Source: Isoetes taiwanensis
Taxonomy: Eukaryota; Streptophyta; Lycopodiopsida; Isoetales; Isoetaceae
Assembly (NCBI GenBank): GCA_021234155.1
Contig: JAJEKV010000026.1
Location: forward strand, 990,001 to 1,054,000
Length of the DNA: 64,000 nucleotides
Direction: 5' to 3'
Part shown: positions 21,600 to 33,247 of the stretch, piece after piece
Numbering within the stretch: position 1 is the first letter of the stretch
How the letters are laid out: each line of letters opens with the position of its first letter
The notes under the pieces: generated by a model
Databases searched by the model: none
What the model was told of the DNA's origin: nothing
The model's input: only the letters and a program-made list of their open reading frames with translations
Translations under genes and position numbers: made by a program

Positions 21600-24410
21600 C
21601 AAAGTAAACTGGAAATATATGGCATGCACATTCCGGCTAGCTTCCATATTCTTCTTTTTCTAGTTTACATAACTCAAGCCGCTTCTGACCCGTTATGGTT
21701 CTGGCACAGCCTCAGGATCCATTCTTCAACATTATTAGCTTCAGGAGGAGGAGATCAAGGTTATCTTTGGAATGCCTTTCTTGAAGCTTTTTTCATTTTC
21801 CTTTTTTCGTCCCCTTCTCTGATGTTTTTTATCTTCTTAATCCAGGGCATCATGATTTAACAGCAGCATCAGCAACATAGCAATACGAAATTTGAAGATT
21901 TTTGTTTGCCTTCAGCAAATCAGTTGGCTTTGTCGGGTCTTAGTCTCAGGTAGATTCTTATTTCTTCTTGGTTGCTTGCACCCTAATCCATTGTTTGTGG
22001 TGAATTCCTCTGAAACCATTAAAAGCTTACTAAAATATCAGGCTACCCAAGCTTCATATCGACAGTGCTGCATTAAAGTTCGCAGGTCCTTCTAGCTAGA
22101 GTGAAAGCTTCTGGCACTCTTGCTCCTTTTTTATCATGATCATATATTTTCTGATTGCTTGACCTTAAAAACGTGAGGACATGTTTGGCTAGGCAGAATA
22201 AGTAGATAGTCATATTTTGCACTGATTCATCTATCCTTTGAGATAGATAAAGTTTTGTGATTTGCACATTATTTTTGAAGTTTATTTTTTTGCTAATCTC
22301 TATAGGCTGCAGTTGGATTTCCAAAGCAAGGCACTTTATTTACATGTCTTATCAGTTTTATTTTATCACTTGATCATGCATGTAATCCTCATCTTTTTGC
22401 AGGTTATCTTGGATGGCATATGGGGGGAATAGACACCAGAAAGTGAAGGTATTGGTCTGATTGAAAGTAGATATAGTGTGCACATTATTATGAACTGTTC
22501 TATCTGAATATGGCATGCACATGCACATATATGGTATGCACATTATCATGCATAACTGCAAACACTTGGATCTCCATAAGCATTTTGCTCATAATTTGAG
22601 TGCACAATTTTGTGACACAGAAGTACGAATTATTCGAAATATGGTTGAAGTTCATGTTGGCAGCTAATAGTTTTTTACAGGGATTTCTGATTGATGAAGG
22701 CAACAGCCATGGTTAGAGATGGGAGTTCGATGGGGCATCCTTATGCCATTCCTTACTGGACTGCTCATACCCAGATGCTGCTCTTCCCTGTTTCTTGACT
22801 GAACAAAGCAAAATGAAAGTCACATTTTTCCATTATCAAATTCATGAGTTCCATCTGTAGATGCATAAATTATCTGAGGGTCAGATCTTAGGTTAAATGG
22901 ACTGATTGTGTGTATTGTTTTGGGAGCCACCATAGTTCAAAGAACGTGAAGAGCGAAGCTCTAAAGAGTTTTTTCTTTTTTTATTTTGTGTTTGTAACAG
23001 GAGATTCCAGGAAATAATATTCTAAGGTCTCTCATAGCTTCAAATCCAAGCTTCTCTAATATTTATTCTGTTTTTGGGTTCATAAGAGGTATGTTTCTTA
23101 ACATTTAGGAATTTTTTCCTTACTATTTGATGTTTATATAGTTGTTTGCAACTTCATACATTTTGTTGTAGATGATTCCTTGGTAAATGTCATGCTAGAA
23201 CTTGGTAAAGTTGTACAATGTATGCCACGAACTAGAATTGAGGTACCAAGTTTGAATTGCATGGAAGGTAAGGAAAGAATAAAAGATGGACTGGAGTAAA
23301 TAATTTGTGGATAAGCTCAAAAATGTTAAAAGGTATTGTTGTTTCAGGATTGATTCTCTTAATATACCGTTCTATTGCTCTACTATAAACATTCTATGTA
23401 TAGCAGGAGATGTCTTCAGTTATTTGTTCAACAGTTCTGTGATCATGGAGATGTATTCTCACTGTCATAGCATTATGGTAGGTCTTTCTTCCAAACAACA
23501 GTAACATGTTGTGATTTTTGGCTCTGTGCATGTGACCAGGCTATGTAGTTAATTATTTTCTTTTACTTCAATATGTCAACTATTAACAGAGGCCTTAGTT
23601 TCTATGATTCTTACATCTATGTAACATTTGAGCTAACAAATGTTGTTTTGTTTTAAGCAATGTTGTTTTTCTCTTTAATGATTCTGATCTAACTTGCTTG
23701 CAGTTATGATGTTTTGCAGACTTGTGGCTTTTGAAATCGATTTAGTGGAGAAATCAGTGGATATATTCCCAGAAGAAAGAAGGTTTTAAGGATTTTACAA
23801 TAAACTTAGTCTATCCTCTCGATTTTTGAATACCCATTTAACTTATGTTGTTGCCTCAGATTTTTGCACCACCATGTTCTTCCACTTCCGAGACGCACTC
23901 ATTACTGCTTTAGGCATGTTTGTATGTTTCAAATGTGGTAAGAGGTATATGACTAACTTTGAGGAAGTGGAATTCAAGTGGAAATTAGGCATTAGCGGCA
24001 AAACACATGAATAGCACGTTTGTTGAGAAGACCACTGAGGTGTCCAAACTCTTTAACAAATGTGATGATGGCAGTGGTCTTTTAATTGAGACTGACGAAC
24101 CTCCCTAAATGCACACAGTTCCTTAAGAAAGGAATGGAGAAGTTTATGATATTCTGCTCGAGTCACATTGTAGCATGTTCGTAGATCTAAAAAATGACGT
24201 TTCTTTGTCCTTTCCTGGATGTTGTGCCCATAGTATATCAGAAGCATAGGATGTCGTGATGAGGCAATGCAGATAAATGCAGGAGCATAGGACAGTGCGG
24301 TTATTTGTCATTAGTTGGAAGTTGTAAGATCCGATTCTGCAGCCATAATTTGTGGCCATTTTTTACAAGCCTCTCTTCTTTGGAGTAGGAGAGGGGTCAG
24401 ACTGTATTAT
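21600..24410. other. Non-coding stretch, no gene recognised
   Basis: Short exon-like pieces occur, for example RLVAFEIDLVEKSVDIFPEE near 23720, but I cannot match them to a family. No RNA gene was seen. Confidence 0.35.
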
Positions 24411-24413
24411 AAT

Positions 24414-25460
24414 CCCATCGATCCGAGACATCGGATCGCCATTCTAGAATGGGACGAGCATGCATGTTTTGCATGCATGCGGGCGGCGCATGCCCATTCT
24501 GTTTGGGAGTTCGCTATTTTAGGCGCGTTTCTGCTTCGACTTCTCATCGGCGCTTCCTCTTCTCTCTCAGCAGTACCTTATTCTCTTTGAATTGTTTCCA
24601 GGCAGGGGAGGGGCTTCTTCCTGCCTGGTTTGGCCAATTTGGCGTTTCTTTCCTGCTGTCCTTTTCGGTCTTTAGCCTTCATCCTGTGACCTTCGTCCTC
24701 GATCCTAGTTTGTTAAGGAAGTCCTTTGGTATTCGGGCGGTTTGTTGGTTTCATGCGAGTCCCATTCTAGAATCCCATCGATCCGAGACATCGGATCGCC
24801 ATTCTAGAATGGGACGAGCATGCATGTTTTGCATGCATGCGGGCGGCGCATGCCCATTCTGTTTGGGAGTTCGCTATTTTAGGCGCGTTTCTGCTTCGAC
24901 TTCTCATCGGCGCTTCCTCTTCTCTCTCAGCAGTACCTTATTCTCTTTGAACCCACCCTCCCCCCCTTCTTTGTTATTGTATTTTTATCGCGTGGCACGC
25001 GCGTAATCAGCCCCTCCACTCTGGGAGGTTTGTTTTGTCTTGTTGTTTTGTTGGTGATGTGCGGAGTGCTGAGTTAGCGGCGGCATCATCGTTTCGACTT
25101 TTTCCATTCGTGGGTTTTGGGAGCGATTTTTATGCCTTCCGTTTGTCCAAGCCCCTTGCCAAAGGCTTATCACTAGGGTTTTTCCTCGAAAACCCGAAAG
25201 GGCGGGGTTTTTTAATCCCGGTGATAAGCTTTCGGCAGGTACACTAGCCCAGTCTCTATTAGCATTGTATTTTGTTGGGGTCCAAATGATATAATTGGAT
25301 TTTCCCTTTATTTTTTATGGGTAGTTCGCATGTGTGCGGCTACCCACTATCCACCATTGTAGAAAATCTGCTGAGATGAATGAGAAGCAAGTCTAAGTCG
25401 GGCGGTTTGTTGGTTTCATGCGAGTCCCATTCTAGAATGCCAGGCAAAGTAAAAAAACTA
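24414..25460 (+). mobile_element. Nested pair of LINE-derived elements with a 41-bp target duplication
   Basis: A 181-bp sequence beginning AATCCCATCGATCCGAGAC at 24411-24591 recurs without visible change at 24771-24951. The second copy starts a 624-bp insert (24774-25397) flanked by a perfect 41-bp direct repeat at 24733-24773 and 25398-25438 (starts TCGGGCGG, ends TCTAGAAT). The insert also contains the TTTTTCCTCGAAAACC..GGGCGGGGTTTTTTAATCCCGG block (about 25178-25222) shared with the LINE 3' ends at 20.5 and 55.6 kb. It is therefore best read as a short LINE derivative that kept both ends and inserted into an older copy of itself. The 185-codon frame across both copies is a repeat translation. 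Confidence 0.7.
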
Positions 25461-26980
25461 TTAATGTTGTTCCCCATAAAGCATGGTGCATTTGTATCCC
25501 CATAAATTGCAAGAATTTACATATTTAGATATTCATTTTTATGGTATAAAGTTGTATAATATATTTTAGTACAACATATCATTTTTAGAAATGTCCAAAA
25601 GTTTAATGGTGCGTTTCGTATTGGGATGATTGCTCTCACTCTCTAACAGTCATGTACATATGGATCTTCTAATAAGGTCCCTCTCTTACTGACATGTTTT
25701 TGAACTAAGTTTAACAAGACAGATATCATATTTAGAGCTACAACATCTTGCACATACGCAAATTTACTCAACCATTTTTTTAAATCTAAAATTCTAGGTT
25801 TTATGTCTATGCAATATTTTTTCTAAATTATATTTTCAATGAGGCAAGGCATTAGATCATTTGATGCACATTTAGCCCATAATGAACATTAAAAAAAAAA
25901 AGACTAGTTTCAACCATGCTAAACCTTGCGAGCAATCTTAGTAGTGCAACCAAATGACAATCGTTCAACGTAGCATTTAAATGTTTAGAATTGGAGAGAT
26001 ACTGACAACTATTAAACCTAAACCAATGCTCTAAATATTATTGCCCCCATTATGCCTACCCATTCTTTTCCACCCTATCCATAAAAGGGTAGGAATAGTG
26101 GAAAGCATAATGTTTACCATCCCTAAAACCCCTAAACTCTTCACACTTTGCACTCCATTACATCTATGGACACAATTCTGGTGTATATATTTTTATTCCA
26201 CTTACGAACTCTATTACGTCTACCCATTCCAGGCATCCATGATTAATGCCCGTCATCGCCGGGCACACGTTTCTAGTCGAATTTATAACGGGGATGTTTA
26301 AAGCCCCTTTCTCCTCTGATTCAGACCAATCCGACATCTTAGAAATGTATTCGTGACAAAAAAAAAGAGGTATTTTTCTGCTAGATGGAAGGCACTGATT
26401 GAATCGGAAGTAGGAAATAGAAGCTAGCTTACTTTTTGAATTAATGACGGCTTCAGGCTTTCTACATCCACTTCTCTTTGCCCAATCTTTAGGCTACTAG
26501 ATCACGAAGTATTCACACCATCTGCGAGCAATCAAACGACAAATAAGATAAAAATATGATGTCTACTCTTCATGGACTCGAATCCAAGGGGTCAAATTAA
26601 TTAGCCTACTTGACTTCTATCATACAATTACACAGCTGAAATTCATAGAAATAGCATCGAATATGCATAACTAATCTCTTTCATATGAGAAATCCAGAAA
26701 TCCTCACTGCCGGAATGGAATCGAGGAAAAAGCGGAAAAAAAAGATTGATGTCGAACTCTAGAACCCCATGTCATACCCTGATTGACGCTGTTAAATTTT
26801 TTGACTTCTTGAATCGCCACTGAAACACTTCCTTGAATCGCGAATTGCAGAAAAAAATTGCCCGAGAAGAGGTAAGAAGAAAAAAAATTCTTTTCTGAAA
26901 AGCCTCTTCATAAATAGCCGTCGGAATTTAATTCTAATAATTAATTAGCATTGAATATCTTCACCAAAAAAATTCTATTT
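25461..26980. other. No gene recognised
   Basis: AT-rich, without convincing open frames. A weak inverted similarity (CATTATGC..TTTCCAC) surrounds 26048-26115. Confidence 0.4.
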
Positions 26981-26982
26981 TT

Positions 26983-27076
26983 AGTGGAAACCCTTCCAGG
27001 CTTCAATGTGGAACCTTTCTGGATTTTACGAAAATTTGGAAGGGTTGCTGTATTGAAGCCCGGAAGGGTTTCCACT
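26983..27076. repeat. Inverted repeat with 25-bp arms
   Basis: The left arm 26983-27007 (AGTGGAAACCCTTCCAGGC..) pairs with the right arm 27052-27076, 24 of 25 bases, around a 44-base loop. It may be a small foldback element. Confidence 0.8.
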
Positions 27077-27610
27077 GATTTATTTAATAACCCAAATTGG
27101 GCGGAGAAGTGTGAGCATTTTCTGGGGGCGGAATTTTGACCCCCACGAATGTAATGAATAGGAGGCTAAAATTTCCATCCTATTTTCTATTGTGTTTGAA
27201 CAGATAATCCGCAAAAACAAACCGAAATAAGTTTTCAATATGTGAGAATCAATCTAAAATGCTTGGCATGCTATCAATCATCTATGAACAACCGTTCTTT
27301 CCACTCTACTGCTCTGGAATAACAAAATACCAAAAACGCAATAGTTGAATCTTTGAGCAAAAGCTGGTTCTGGTTCTCTAAAACTATAAACAGGGAACTC
27401 TGTAAAAAAAACTAGCTTCCAATAGCTGATGGAGTCCATGAGTTGGCGTTCTCGGTCTTGACCAAAAGGAGAATGCAGGGTAGAATGATCGAAAGGAGAG
27501 CACGGGGTACCTGTCCTCCTGGGAGTTGTTGGTGCAGATCTTTGCTTTTGTAGGGAATGCAACTCCTCAAGAATAGAGGAACCACAAGGGTAGAACAAAG
27601 GAACCACAAA

Positions 27611-27678
27611 ACCATCGCCATAACCAGAGAGGGCAAAAGGGAAGACCATCGCCATAACCAGAGAGGGCAGAAGCGGAA
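27611..27678. repeat. 34-bp tandem duplication
   Basis: ACCATCGCCATAACCAGAGA and following bases are repeated once with period 34. Confidence 0.8.
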
Positions 27679-27779
27679 TGGGCGCTCAAGAAAGAATAGG
27701 GGAAGTGGCGCAAAAGCAACAACGAAAGCGGCGCCGCTCCGCAATAGGTGGACCAATTCCACCTTATAATACTGACTCA

Positions 27780-29200
27780 ATTTTAACACAATTTCAGCCT
27801 CCTATTCATTACATTTCTTTTCTATCTCCACATGCGATCTAAATGTATTGTATGGAAAATTGTTGGGAGCTTGTATGAAGTCAAACCTTGCCCATAATGG
27901 TTGCTATATGGCTTATGCTTTCTAGCAGCATTTCAAATGCTTGAATCTTTTGTAACTATTGACATATCAGATTTATTATTTGGTCTGACAGGGGAACCAG
28001 TAATCGCATGCCAAGAATGTTCTACAACTACTTTTTAGAGTCCCCAGCTTGAACAAGCTGATTTACTTATTATTAAGGCAGTGTTGGGGCAATTTCTTTG
28101 AAAGGTTGCTAACCTTATATCTACACAACCTTCCTGTAAGCTTTTTCAAAATCTTGTTGTGCTTTCCCTTTTTCTTGACCTTACTTAGCATTTTTCTGCC
28201 TTCAGTGTTCTAACCAATGTTATGAAGCTTGTCCTGCATATCACTGCTTCTTAGCTTCAATTCTTTTCTTCGAAACACTTTTATGCAAATCCTCTGCCTC
28301 ACTTGTCTTCTCTACTGATCAGGCACAATTCTAGTGCCAAATTTGAATTTGATTAGCTTTTTTGGTGCGTTCTTTAAGTTTCCCTTTTTTCTTTTGATGC
28401 ATTTTTGTTGCCTTTTGTCAGGTAAAGGTTTGGCATTCCATATTACAAAATGATTCTCGATAATTCATCATGCTTCATATATAACCATGTAATGAAAACC
28501 TTTTTTTTTTCCTTTTAAACTATATATCCAAACAAGATGCCGGCAATCAAACAAATGTAGGTATTATAAGTTGGAGTATTATTAATAAAAGTAATGTTGA
28601 ACCTTTTCGTCGAAAGAAAGCCCATGACCAAGAACTAGAACTTCCAAGAACAATGTGCTGCACCAATGCGCTTGGATGAGGTAAATGAAAAAGGTATGGG
28701 TTTGGAATCTGCATTGATATAGTGCGAAGGGAAACAAAATGAAGAAGAGCCAAAGAAAAGAGATACAAAAAGTTGTTTGTTGCAAGTACCAGAGGAGAGG
28801 TAAGCATTGGTATTGATAATTTATTAGAAGCAGCAAAAAACATTTATTGATATTGAGATTTTATTTGAAGCAGCAGAAACGATTCAGTCAGTTGTTGAAG
28901 CAAACTATGCACCAGCTTATATTGATGGTGTGCATAGTAGACACGCTGTTATATCTCAATTGCAGGCTATGCACATGGGATATAAAAAATGAATAGAGGA
29001 AAAGTTAAGAGATCTTTTCTGTTTAACACACCACCCCTCAAGTTTATAGTGATCCAACGGTTGAGATCAATCTTGATCAGTGATTTACTAGAGCCATAAC
29101 ACATTACTACTTCATAACGCCCTAGGCTGTTATGAAAATGGAGGATTTAGATCAATTTTGATGGTGATTGGATGGCCCAAAACTCTCGGGACAGAGTTAA
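27780..29200. other. No gene recognised; one short unexplained open frame
   Basis: Mostly AT-rich. Positions 28856-28993 hold an uninterrupted frame (EAAETIQSVVEANYAPAYID onward) of ordinary amino-acid composition that ends in TGA. I cannot assign it. Confidence 0.3.
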
Positions 29201-29204
29201 GGGC

Positions 29205-29320
29205 GATAACGCCCTGGCCCTTGGGTGTTATTGAAAAAAAAAAAAAAAATTCGGGCCAATTTGATGGACCAAATATTTTTTTTTTCAATAACACCTAGGG
29301 GCCCCGGCCAAGGCGTTATC
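29205..29320. mobile_element. Foldback element, GATAACGCC ends
   Basis: A 116-bp imperfect palindrome runs from GATAACGCCCTGGCCC to GGCCAAGGCGTTATC, with inner arms GGTGTTATTGAAAAA and TTTTTCAATAACACC. Its ends and inner GTGTTAT motif are shared with the element at 36391-36494. Each of the two lies upstream of one aegerolysin-like copy. Confidence 0.65.
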
Positions 29321-29430
29321 TACATCTTATCCACTCAAGCGTTGAAACATGGCATGATTTCTATGGCAGATAACATTCCTAACCAATTTGCGGCATGAAG
29401 AACTGATTGCACATTATTATGGCGACGTCT

Positions 29431-29840
29431 CAAGACAAGACACTCTTAGCTTTATGTTGTTCTTCAAGATGGAAACCATCTCGAGGGACTAGTTTTCAAG
29501 ATTGGAGGACCTCTCCCTCTTCAATTGTGTAACCGTAAGGAGGAGCTCGCCCGCAAAAAAAGAAATGGGCAATGTACAGGGGAGGCGCAGCAATTATTCT
29601 AGATCAATGGCCTTCCAATCCTTGGATTGGCTATGTCTAGATAATTTTAGAAGCATAACTTTACCACTAGCATTAGCATTATCTTATCTTATTCTTGGTA
29701 GCCTTTTAATATTTGGTTATTGTGTTTGGTGATGGGGCCTAGTCCCCAAGTTTTAGATGGGCTGTTGCCCTTGCATGTGTCATCCCATAACCCGTTGGGT
29801 TCCCGTGGACGTAAAAATTCATCTTATCTTATCTTATCTA
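29431..29840 (+). mobile_element. LINE 3'-end fragment with (TCTTA)n tail
   Basis: It is bounded on the left by GGCGACGTCT and on the right by CTATCTATGCAGC. It ends with CCCGTGGACGTAAAA and a TCTTA repeat tail. The inverted promoter copy at about 36690 shows the same two flanks joined directly (in reverse), which is the empty site and confirms the insertion limits. Confidence 0.7.
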
Positions 29841-29859
29841 TCTATGCAGCATTTTCACA

Positions 29860-30019
29860 TGGGAATGCCAGGCAGGCCCATCGACAAAATTAAAAGTAAA
29901 AAAAAAGGCTATAATAGTACACATAGATAAGAGCTTAGCGTGGATAAATTTGCACCACAATTCCATGGGAATGGAGCAGTATAAAATGCAGGGGGTTTAT
30001 AAACCTACATCAAATCAGA
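29860..30019 (+). promoter_or_regulatory. Promoter region of aegerolysin-like copy A
   Basis: TATAAAA lies at 29980-29986, 34 bases before the first ATG at 30020. The sequence from TTTTCACATGGGAATGCC (about 29853) is conserved with 37033-37199 and, inverted, with 36502-36690. A putative start of transcription just before the ATG implies a very short leader, which is inference. Confidence 0.6.
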
Positions 30020-30587
30020 ATGGCTATGGCGAATAGAAGCATCGTGTTCCTTCTCTTCATGCTGGTCTGTGTTGCTACAGCCAGGCCAACGCTGATAGAG
30101 CAAGGTAGGGTTCAAAATAAAATAATCTTCCAATCTGGCAAGGTAGGCTAATGGAATTGGTTATAAGTTACTGACTGATATGTGATACATTGTTTAATGT
30201 GCTAGAACCGCAAGTAATAAAGCTCAAGGTCCCGGGCAAGCTGGGAGGAGAGGGGAACCACTTTGATATGCAGATAACCTACATAGGCCCTGGCAGGGTA
30301 TCAGTGTCGAACCCATGGCTTCCTTATGAAAAATGGGTTCCTGGAAATTCCAACTACCAAGACGAGATCCGGTCTCCCGAAGGCAGAGATATATATAATG
30401 GGCAGTCTATGCGAGTAGCGGCTGCGGGCAGATCAGGCTCTCCCACCGGGACAGAGGGATCCTTTGATCTGTTGCTCAATGGGATGTCCAGGATTGTTTA
30501 TGTGTACTGGGATGCATGTTACCAGTGTACGGCCGAGCTCAACGTCAGAACCCTCGACTCCCGTGTCACTCAGAAGGTAACGAATAC

Positions 30588-30592
30588 ATTGG
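30588..30592 (+). repeat. Target site duplication ATTGG (left)
   Basis: ATTGG directly precedes the TGTTGG start of the 5' LTR. The same five bases follow the 3' LTR at 35336-35340, and the uninterrupted site is seen in copy B. Confidence 0.95.
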
Positions 30593-30875
30593 TGTTGGAA
30601 TTAAGTGTTTATCCTAATGGTTGCCAAGTTTCTATTTTAGTTTGCTTGAATCATGCATGTTACTCAAGTTATGGAGAGCTCGGTTAGGAGCAATTGGAGG
30701 CATTACCTGCTCCTGTTGTTTTGGCTAAACTTAAGGTGTTCTCATGTATTTAAACTGAAATATTGAATGAGAAAGATCACCGAGTTCACGCATCCCTGAT
30801 CATTCCTATTCTAAGTGTTTTGTGTTCAGTTAGAAATATTGATATTTCTAGTTGATCTTGATCTTGATTTTATCA
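30593..30875 (+). repeat. 5' LTR of the Copia element
   Basis: 283 bp, TG..CA ends. It differs from the 3' LTR at GTTACTCAAG (3' LTR has GTTACTTAAG) and GAAATATTGATA (3' LTR has GAAATATTGGTA). Confidence 0.95.
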
Positions 30876-30888
30876 GGTTATGGGCCCA
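30876..30888 (+). promoter_or_regulatory. Primer binding site, GGTTATGGGCCCA
   Basis: The 13 bases after the LTR complement the anticodon stem and loop of initiator tRNA-Met (UGGGCCCAUAACC), not its 3' end. Drosophila copia uses this internal site, primed by a cleaved half-tRNA. The match is direct; use of a half-tRNA in this element is inference. Confidence 0.7.
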
Positions 30889-30968
30889 CATGAATTGATC
30901 TCGCTTTCGCATTAACTCTCTATCCTTAAGATTCCTTGCGTTCTTAAATTGCTTTTAATTGCTCATAC

Positions 30969-32600
30969 GATGGAAAATTCCAGCACCCTCACTGCTTTTG
31001 AATGGAAAATGATCCCACGCTTCACCGGAAAGAATTTTATGTTATGGAAGTGGCGCATCCAGTTGATCCTGGAGGACAAGGGTCTCTGGGGAACTATCAA
31101 CCCATGGAGGCACCGGATTGAGGTCACATTTGCTGCATCTATTGTTGATGAAGATCGCGACCAAGATGCAACCATTGAGGTTGTCTGAATGAGTCACCGC
31201 CGATTTTCTTTGAAAAGGATCGGAAGGCTAGATCGGTGATTTGCTCAAGCTTCGATGATTCCCCGCAAGGTTGGTTAGGGGAGCATCATCGGCTCGTGCA
31301 ATTTGGCAGATTTTAATGAATCACTATGCATCTGATCTGGCCGGAAACCGTCTTGCTCAGAGAAAAAACTCTATAGCCTGCACTTGGCAGAAGGTGGAGA
31401 TTTTTATGAGCATGTATGCACCATGAAGGAAATCTTTGGACGAAGTTGGAGGCCACCGGAGTTGATATCACGGAAGATGAGAAAGTTAGCATGATGCTAA
31501 ACAGTTTACCTTCTATCTTTGAAGGAGTCATCGTGAATATGGAGGGCAGACTCTCTGAGTACACCTTTGACAAAGCACTTGAAAGGCTCAAAGCAGAAGT
31601 AATTCGGCAAGAACAAAACAAGGCACATCTTGTGACAGATGCTTTGATGTTCAGTGAAACCAAGAATAAGAAAGGGGAAAAGATTCCAGGGAAGAAGCCT
31701 CGTTTTGACAAAAGCAAAGCCACTTGTTATCGATGTCAGAAAATAGGGCATCTTGCAAGAGACTGTCGAGCACCAGCACCAATTCCTAGAGAGCAGCATG
31801 CTGTCATAGCAGAGGAAGAAGGTCATGGCATACCAGAAAATGAAGAAAGAAACTGTGTAGCAATTGATGAAGACCTTGAAGGTAACACTTTTGATGAGTT
31901 TCTATTCACTGCTTTTGAAGTTGTTCACAAAACTTGTGATCCAAAATGGTATATGGATTCGGGAGCCACAAGTCATATGACTTCTAACAAAGACATACTT
32001 TCAAGCTATCAAGTATTGGCACGTCCTAGGTTGATCAGGATGGGAGACTTTCATACTCAAGAGGCAGTTGGCGCTGGAGTTCTCAAAATCCTTTTTGGCA
32101 AAAATGTAAATGTTATCACCAATGTTCTGCATGTTCCAGGATTGCAAAAGAACTTGCTATCTGTTAGCAGACTCACTGATGCAGGATATGAGCTCAAATT
32201 TTGCACTTCCAGTTGTGACGTTTTCAATCAGAGAGGGGAAGTCTTGCTTCGAGCAATAAGAAGAGGGAATCTTTATCAAATTCTTGGATCCCCTAAAGAA
32301 GTTGAGCATGCATATCATGTTGGAGAAGTGCCAAATGTTCAAACATTGTGGCATTATCGGCTGGGACACATTTCATATGCTCGAGCACAATACTTAATGA
32401 GACAAGGTCTTGTTAACATTGCTAGGGTTTCCGATAAACCATGCAATATCTGTTTACAATGCAAACTTACAAGAGGAAGTTTCCCCAAAGATCTGCATCT
32501 CATCTTTGAAAAAAAGCTTGCCCTCGCCGCATACGCAGACCTCGTGGTCCAATCACTCCAGCCACAAGCTCGGGATCAAGGTATTTTCTTGTGTTTCTAG
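30969..32600 (+). pseudogene. Copia gag, protease and GAG-pre-integrase region
   Basis: The gag start at 30969 reads MENSSTLTAFEWKMIPRFTG and FMLWKWRIQLILEDKGLW. The frame is lost after 31188 and regained at about 31416. The continuous part (to 32600) has LPSIFEGVIVNMEGRL, the CCHC zinc knuckle CYRCQKIGHLARDC, the protease block WYMDSGATSHMT (catalytic DSG) and the GAG-pre-integrase block LWHYRLGHISYARAQYL with CNICLQCKLTRG. These parts make the coat and cut the polyprotein. The frame stops just before the integrase core. Confidence 0.9.
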
Positions 32601-33074
32601 ATGATTTCTCTCGAAAAATATTCATTTATCTGCTCAAATATAAAAGTCAATGTTTTGAATACTACGCATCTTCAAAGCAAATGGTTGAGAAGGGAACTGG
32701 AAATTATATTGTGGCCTTGAGATCGACAATGGAGGGGAGTTTTGTTCCAAAGCTTTTGAGGCTTTTTGTGCAAAGCAAATGGTATAGAGCATCAACTGTC
32801 TGCTCCATACACCAGTGAACAAAATGGCAGAGCAGAGAGAGTTAATAGAACTCTCATAGAGATGGCAAGAACACTCCTAATTGGAATGAATGTACCTGCA
32901 CACTTCTGGGGGGAAGCAATTACTACAGAAGATACCTCGATCAATCGAGCTCCACATGCTAAGCTCGGCTTCAAAGTGCCTGAAGAGGTATGGTCAGGTA
33001 AGCCTCCTGTTTTGAAGCATTTAAAAGTGTTCGGATGCAAGGCCTTTGTGAAGCTTAACAAATCATGTTCCTAA
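32591..33074 (+). pseudogene. Copia integrase core, frameshifted
   Basis: FLDDFSRKIFIYLLKYKSQ (the D of the DDE triad is in the LDDFSR block) is followed, after two frame changes, by APYTSEQNGRAERVNRTLIE, which holds the catalytic E of QNGRAER. Next comes PAHFWGEAI and a block ending KHLKVFGCKAFV. The middle of the core, including the second D, is degraded. Confidence 0.85.
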
Positions 33075-33247
33075 GCTCCACAACCAAGCACGCGTGCCGC
33101 ATGTTTATTGGCTACACGCAATAATAGGAAAGCATCTGATTTATTGACTTGGAGACTAAGAAGTTAGTCATAAGTGCACATGCAAACATTTAACGAGTAT
33201 GAACATCAAGTTTCCAAACAAAGAAAGAATCATCAGCATCTACCTTC

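Noticed and set aside
24449-25006. 185-codon frame as a gene
   Set aside because: Its protein is the same 48-residue stretch twice, produced by the duplicated 5' sequence of the LINE-like element.
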